Part shown: piece after piece, positions 59,733 to 64,000 of the stretch | How the letters are laid out: the number at the start of each line of letters is the position of its first letter | Position numbering within the stretch: position 1 is the first letter of the stretch | From: Leuconostocaceae bacterium ESL0723 | GTDB taxonomy: Bacteria > Bacillota > Bacilli > Lactobacillales > Lactobacillaceae | Reading direction: 5' to 3' | Length of the DNA stretch: 64,000 bases | NCBI GenBank assembly: GCA_029392055.1 | Contig: CP113928.1 | Location: 1,176,501-1,240,500 of the forward strand | Position numbers and translations under genes: made by a program | Notes under the pieces: model-generated | Told to the model about the DNA's origin: nothing | Seen by the model: only the letters and a program-made list of their open reading frames with translations | Databases searched by the model: none

Positions 59733-61010
59733 TTACCAAACAAAGATACCGACAACGGCGGCCGAAACCAGGGAAACGAGGATTCCTGACAAAAGCAGGT
59801 AACCAACGTTCTTGGCAATCACCTGGTTCTTTTCACGATCGACCAGACCCTTGAAGGCCCCGATAATCATCCCCACCGTTGACAGGTTGGCAAAGGAGGT
59901 GATGAAGACCGTCAAAACGGCCCGGTAGTGCGGATTGAATTCGTGAATGATCCCGGTAACCTTACCCATGACCACAAATTCATTGGTAACCAGCTTCGTC
60001 CCCATGTACTGGGCAAACTGGAAGGCATCGCCACTGCTAAGACCCAGCAACCAGGCAAAGGGATACATCACGATGCCTAGCAGGTGTTCCAGGGTCAGCC
60101 AAGGGTTGATGAGCATCAAGACCTTATCAACCAGGGCAGCCAGGGCCACAAAGGCGATGACGTTGGCGGCGATGATCAAAATCAACTTTCCGGCGCTAAG
60201 GATTGAATCCCCCAGGAAGGAGAAGAAGGGCTCGCGCTTATGGCTGACATCCTCATTTAATGCCTCTTCGACTAGTTCCTCAGAACCAGAATCAATGATT
60301 GGTTCTTCCGGAACCTGGTCCTGGTTCCCGCCAATCGTGGCAATCGTGTCCTCTTCGGGCGTTACGATGACTGGATTTAAGATGCTAGTGATAATCAAGG
60401 CGTTAATGACGTTGATTGGAATGGCCGTTAGGATAAACTGACCTGGCATCAGGCTAGTATAGGCCCCAATAATCGAAGCCGTGACACAGCTCATCGACAT
60501 CATCGCCAGGGTTAAGTTCCGCTGACCACTAATTTTCTTCAGCTGCTGGGAAGAAACTGCGAGGGCTTCGGTGTTACCCAGAAACATCATTTCAACAGAA
60601 AAGAAAGATTCAAACTTGGGCTGACCAGAAATCTTAGAAAGGAACTTCCCAATCCACTTGATAATGAAGGGCAGGACTCCGATATAGGTCAAGATATCAA
60701 AGAGCGGCACAATCAGCAGGATTGGCAGCAAGGCACTGGTCACAAAGTTCATCGACTTGACGTGCACCCAGTCCGGTAGGGCAAAGGCAATTCCGGTATA
60801 GGCCACCTTGACTAACTCGTTAAAGCCGTTGGAAGCGGCTTCAACCGCCGCTCGACCAACTGAGAAACTGGTTAGGAACCAGGCCAGAACCAGGTTCAAG
60901 GCTACCATCACCAGGACTGAACGCCACTTAATCTGGCTCCGATTCTTCGAAAAAAGGACAGCAATCGCTAAAAAGACAATCAAACCGACGATATTAATCG
61001 CTAAGTACAT
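59733..61010 (-). CDS. nupC: NupC-family concentrative nucleoside transporter
   Basis: 425 residues, about ten membrane segments. VVPLFDILTYIGVLPFII-type region, SFFSVEMMFLGNTEALAVS and GTKLVTNEFVVMGKV are CNT hallmarks; import of nucleosides with protons. A cytosolic acidic loop (EEDTIATIGG...SEELVEEAL) sits mid-protein. With tdk elsewhere it supports thymidine salvage. Confidence 0.92.
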   Translation of the reverse strand: MYLAINIVGLIVFLAIAVLFSKNRSQIKWRSVLVMVALNLVLAWFLTSFSVGRAAVEAASNGFNELVKVAYTGIAFALPDWVHVKSMNFVTSALLPILLIVPLFDILTYIGVLPFIIKWIGKFLSKISGQPKFESFFSVEMMFLGNTEALAVSSQQLKKISGQRNLTLAMMSMSCVTASIIGAYTSLMPGQFILTAIPINVINALIITSILNPVIVTPEEDTIATIGGNQDQVPEEPIIDSGSEELVEEALNEDVSHKREPFFSFLGDSILSAGKLILIIAANVIAFVALAALVDKVLMLINPWLTLEHLLGIVMYPFAWLLGLSSGDAFQFAQYMGTKLVTNEFVVMGKVTGIIHEFNPHYRAVLTVFITSFANLSTVGMIIGAFKGLVDREKNQVIAKNVGYLLLSGILVSLVSAAVVGIFVW

Positions 61011-61117
61011 ATGTTTTCACCCTATATCCCATTTTTTATTCGTCAATTATCATAGCATGATTAACGCTGTCCTAGGACTTAAATTTCGGCCAACCCCGCA
61101 TAGTGTCACTGACTTAA

Positions 61118-62584
61118 TTAATGGTCTCCAGGTTTCACTTCAGCCCGCAACGCGTCTAAGTTGGTGTTGGCATCCGCATCCCAGTGGTGGCCGCGGAAGT
61201 CTAGGCTGAGATGGTTATTAGGCTTAACCTCGGTTTTGAAGCCCATTTTCTGGGCCTGGATATAGTTGGGCAGTAGTGGACCGGTCGCAAAGACATAAGG
61301 GGCTGGCTCAGCCAGACGTTCGTCCTGTAAAATCCGTCCCCGCTGCATGGCAAAGGCGGCCAGGGAACCCTTGTGAAATTCGTGAACCAGGTGGCCCCCA
61401 ACGGTCTGCCGGGGGTCAATCACACCGGCCTGGGCCTGAGCTACAGCGGCCAGCAGGTCATCGCGCCATTCGGCTGGGGCCTGCTGGGCCAGGTGGGCTA
61501 GCCGCTTTAAGGTGTCAGCGGCGTTTCTTTGGGCCGATGGTTCCAGTGGCGTGGTTGGATGGGCCAGGGCGACCCGGTTGTTTAAGTCATTAGCGGCATC
61601 AAGTTCAGCGCCAGTCCACTCATGGTCGTTGGTTACGGCGTCTAGAACCAAGAGATGTACTAAGTCCAGAGCAGCCTTGGTAATCCCATCTTGGCTGAAG
61701 GGGTTCAGGTCAAACATCCGGAACTCTACGTAGTCAGTCCCCTGGCTCTTAATATCATCCAGGGTTTGAGGCCCTTTAAAACGGACTGGGCCGTAGAACT
61801 CACTCTTATCAAAGAGATCGCCACTGGCCAGATAGGCATCAACCTGTTTAATCAGGTTGGCCATCGAGGTGTAGTCGTTTTTAATACCGGGCAGGTTGGC
61901 AAAACCGTACTTACTTTCCCGCCAAGAACGGACTGGTTGCAGACCGGGGGCCTTCTCATTCAAGTGGTCAGCCGCATTTTCACTGACCGGACTGGCCCCT
62001 AGGAGGTAGGTCAACAGCCAGCGGTAACCAACTAGCTGTTGGGCTACTTTAAAGTAGAGCTGGTTTTCCGCGGCCGCCCGGGTAGGCAGGTCCCGGTTTT
62101 CTTGGAACCAGTCCAAAAAATCCGTGTCAAAGGAAAAATTGACATGAATCCCAGTCATAATGTGCTGGAAATAGCCATAGCGCCGGGCCAGGGTATCGCG
62201 GTAATCCTGGTACCAGTAGCGCTCAAAGTGGGTCTCCAAGAACTTCAAATCATCGGGCGCTAGGTGGGGCGGCATCGATAAGGGCCAAATAATCTCATCC
62301 GGCTGCAATTCGTGGGCCAAGATAGCCTGCAACTCATGCAGGTGGTCGAGGACCGCCTTAGTGGAAGGCTTGGGCGCTGTAACCAATTCCTCCATACTCT
62401 CTGAAAAGTCAGTCTGAAAATAGGGCTGATCAATCCGATCGCCCAAACTAGCTGGATGAGGGTGCTGGGAAAGACTTTTGCGGCCGGTTTGAACCCGGTG
62501 CTCCTCAATTTCAATCCCGAAATGACCCTGGTACAGCCAGGCCAAATGCTTTTGATTGACTAACTCATTAACGATAGTGGACAT
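61118..62584 (-). CDS. gshA: Glutamate-cysteine ligase (gamma-glutamylcysteine synthetase)
   Basis: 488 residues. GHFGIEIEEHRV, DFSESMEELVTAP, WPLSMPP, TGIHVNFSF, YVEFRMFDLNPFSQDGI match the GshA half of the Firmicute type. The bifunctional GshAB enzymes of other lactic acid bacteria carry an ATP-grasp GshB domain of another ~250 residues; this protein ends without it and no gshB follows in the window. So it makes gamma-glutamylcysteine, or glutathione with an unlinked GshB. GGAGAGG site. Confidence 0.9.
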   Translation of the reverse strand: MSTIVNELVNQKHLAWLYQGHFGIEIEEHRVQTGRKSLSQHPHPASLGDRIDQPYFQTDFSESMEELVTAPKPSTKAVLDHLHELQAILAHELQPDEIIWPLSMPPHLAPDDLKFLETHFERYWYQDYRDTLARRYGYFQHIMTGIHVNFSFDTDFLDWFQENRDLPTRAAAENQLYFKVAQQLVGYRWLLTYLLGASPVSENAADHLNEKAPGLQPVRSWRESKYGFANLPGIKNDYTSMANLIKQVDAYLASGDLFDKSEFYGPVRFKGPQTLDDIKSQGTDYVEFRMFDLNPFSQDGITKAALDLVHLLVLDAVTNDHEWTGAELDAANDLNNRVALAHPTTPLEPSAQRNAADTLKRLAHLAQQAPAEWRDDLLAAVAQAQAGVIDPRQTVGGHLVHEFHKGSLAAFAMQRGRILQDERLAEPAPYVFATGPLLPNYIQAQKMGFKTEVKPNNHLSLDFRGHHWDADANTNLDALRAEVKPGDH

Positions 62585-62639
62585 AGTACCACCTCTCCAC
62601 TCTTTTCGGGCTGGTCAGCTTTGACCAGCTGCTCTCAAA

Positions 62640-62703
62640 AAGGATAAATGAAATTGGCCTAATATTAACATTAAAAAGTGATTAGTTGAAGAGCCGATTA
62701 GGC
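62640..62703 (-). terminator. Weak terminator after proA
   Basis: AGGCCTAAT and ATTAGGCC face each other across ~35 bases just past the proA stop, followed by a T-rich stretch. Long loop, so low confidence. Confidence 0.4.
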
Positions 62704-63960
62704 CTAAGAAAGCCGCACCTGCCCATCCCCGTCAATCAAATATTTATAAGTCGTTAGGGCTGGTAGGCCCATTGGTCCGCGGGCGTGTAATTTCTGGGTA
62801 GAAATCCCAATCTCAGCACCAAAGCCAAACTCGAAGCCGTCAGTAAAACGGGAAGAGGCGTTGACGTAGACACAGGCCGCATCAACCGTTTGTTGGAAGC
62901 GGCGAGCGGCTGGATAATCATCGGTCACAATCACTTCGGAATGGCGGGTCCCGTGCTGGTTAATCCAGTCAATCGCCGCCGTTTCGTCGGGCACAACTTT
63001 AATGGCAATCACCAGGTCGTTGTACTCGGTATCCCAGTCAGCGGCTGTGGCTGGTACCACGTCTGGTACCAGTTCTTGGACGACTTCATCACCGCGGACC
63101 TCGACCTGATTTTGCCGAAGGGCGGCGACTAGGTCAGGGATAAATTCCGCGGCAACCTGTTCATGGACCAGGACCTTTTCGGTCGCATTGCAGACCGATG
63201 GCCGCTGGACCTTACCGTTGAGAATAATTTCTTGGGCCATATCGAGTTCGGCCACGTTATCCACGTAAACGTGGCAGTTCCCTGCCCCGGTTTCAATCAC
63301 CGGCACTGTGGCGTGCTGGACCACGCTCTGAATTAGCCGGGCACTCCCCCGGGGAATCAGCACGTCGACGTAGTCGGTTAGGTTCATAAACTGCTGGGCG
63401 TATTCGTGGTCGGTCTTTTCAATTAGTTGGACCAGGTTGGGGTTGAGGTCATATTCGGTTAGAACCTGGCGCAAAATCTTAACCAGGCTTTGATTGGTCT
63501 GCAAGGCTTCGCGGCCACCGCGTAAAATCACGGCATTGCCGGCCTTAAAACAGAGGCCAGCCGCATCAACCGTGACATTTGGTCGGGCTTCATAAATCAT
63601 GCCGACTACACCCAAGGGCACGCGCACCCGGGTGATGTTGAGTCCCTGGGGCGTCCGCCAGCCCTGGTCCACAATGCCAATCGGATCACTGAGCTGGGCT
63701 AGGGCCCTAAGACCGGCCGCCATGTCCTGGATTCGCTCGGGCGTGAGCTTGAGACGGTCGACAAAGCGGCTGCTGATTTCAGCGGTCGTTAAATCCTGCT
63801 GGTTGGCAGCCAAGACAGTATTGGTCTGTTCAACCAAGGCAGTGGCCAGAGCCTCTAAAACCTGGTTTTTAGTGACCGTAGGCAGCTGAGCGGCCTGCCG
63901 GCTGGCCTGCTGGGCCTGTTGTCCCAGGGTCACCAAACTTGCATCAATCTTTGCAGTCAT
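62704..63960 (-). CDS. proA: Gamma-glutamyl phosphate reductase
   Basis: 418 residues. Second step of proline synthesis: gamma-glutamyl phosphate to glutamate semialdehyde with NADPH. IYEARPNVTVDAAGLCFKAG, ILRGGREALQTNQ, VIETGAGNCHVYVD, catalytic Cys in QRPSVCNATEKVLVH and EFGFGAEIGISTQKLHARGP are present. AAGGTG site. proB is expected just upstream, beyond the right edge. Confidence 0.97.
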   Translation of the reverse strand: MTAKIDASLVTLGQQAQQASRQAAQLPTVTKNQVLEALATALVEQTNTVLAANQQDLTTAEISSRFVDRLKLTPERIQDMAAGLRALAQLSDPIGIVDQGWRTPQGLNITRVRVPLGVVGMIYEARPNVTVDAAGLCFKAGNAVILRGGREALQTNQSLVKILRQVLTEYDLNPNLVQLIEKTDHEYAQQFMNLTDYVDVLIPRGSARLIQSVVQHATVPVIETGAGNCHVYVDNVAELDMAQEIILNGKVQRPSVCNATEKVLVHEQVAAEFIPDLVAALRQNQVEVRGDEVVQELVPDVVPATAADWDTEYNDLVIAIKVVPDETAAIDWINQHGTRHSEVIVTDDYPAARRFQQTVDAACVYVNASSRFTDGFEFGFGAEIGISTQKLHARGPMGLPALTTYKYLIDGDGQVRLS

Positions 63961-64000
63961 TTTTTCACCTTCTTATAAGTACTTAGGCTTTTGGGCCGAA

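Noticed and set aside
63983-64000. Possible end of proB (...FGPKA stop) at the right edge
   Set aside because: Only five codons are in the window; position fits proB but the sequence alone cannot support a feature.

Overview
The window looks like chromosome from a Gram-positive lactic acid bacterium of the family Lactobacillaceae. The signs are the dltXABCD teichoic-acid operon, MurT/GatD, a class II HMG-CoA reductase, a valS T-box, LysM/CAP and Apf-like wall proteins, MntH-UspA, and AAGGAGG-type ribosome sites. The genus cannot be fixed from sequence alone; the Leuconostoc/Weissella/Fructobacillus side of the family is my guess. I see no rRNA, CRISPR, insertion sequence or prophage. There is one tRNA gene, tRNA-Leu(CAA).

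Layout. 1-7.5 kb: housekeeping genes: a rimI-like acetyltransferase cut by the left edge, tsaB, a stand-alone ptsH with its own promoter, cre site and terminator, then tdk-prfA-prmC-sua5 on the minus strand and murT-gatD on the plus strand. 7.6-13.1 kb: a polyamine operon, potD-potA-potB-potC, a 35-residue ORF, and a putrescine aminotransferase; this stretch is visibly richer in A/T than its neighbours. 13.3-17.0 kb: four paralogous genes of unknown function and their decayed fragments, downstream of a 59-residue membrane microprotein and a KimA-type potassium importer (17.0-18.9 kb). 19-24.8 kb: thioredoxin-like protein, a PDZ-less HtrA behind a two-component system, and acpS-alr-mazF-GNAT. 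24.9-29.4 kb: dltXABCD. 29.5-33.3 kb: a degenerate EIIC-like membrane protein, a DUF915-type hydrolase, and a TPM/LemA pair. 33.3-41.3 kb: a large CAP-domain surface protein, tRNA-Leu, and metal handling (ArsR/CadD, MntH-UspA, CDF). 41.3-45.2 kb: ppx-mvaA-unknown-sir2. 45.2-50.6 kb: LCP, MacB-like ABC, LysM-CAP and FabH. 50.6-64 kb: valS with T-box, a NEAT-domain protein, a secreted unknown, an esterase, a small LXG-type operon, Apf-like and membrane proteins, NupC, GshA and ProA.

Most interesting. (1) The 13.4-17.0 kb locus is a tandemly duplicated family with no function I recognise. Its repeated helical/beta module resembles, by eye, the small C-terminal domain of Clp/Hsp100 ATPases without the ATPase. 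A ~125-bp direct repeat records one duplication that carried along the tail of the KimA-linked microprotein gene. (2) A three-gene operon at 56.3-57.8 kb looks like an LXG effector with two small helical partners, but has only a short C-terminal tail and no immunity gene. (3) MurT and the sirtuin have each lost all four zinc-ribbon cysteines. (4) The EIIC-like protein lacks the conserved His and Glu of sugar-transporting EIICs, and ptsH stands without ptsI.

Motif and family calls are by eye from translated sequence. No searches were run.
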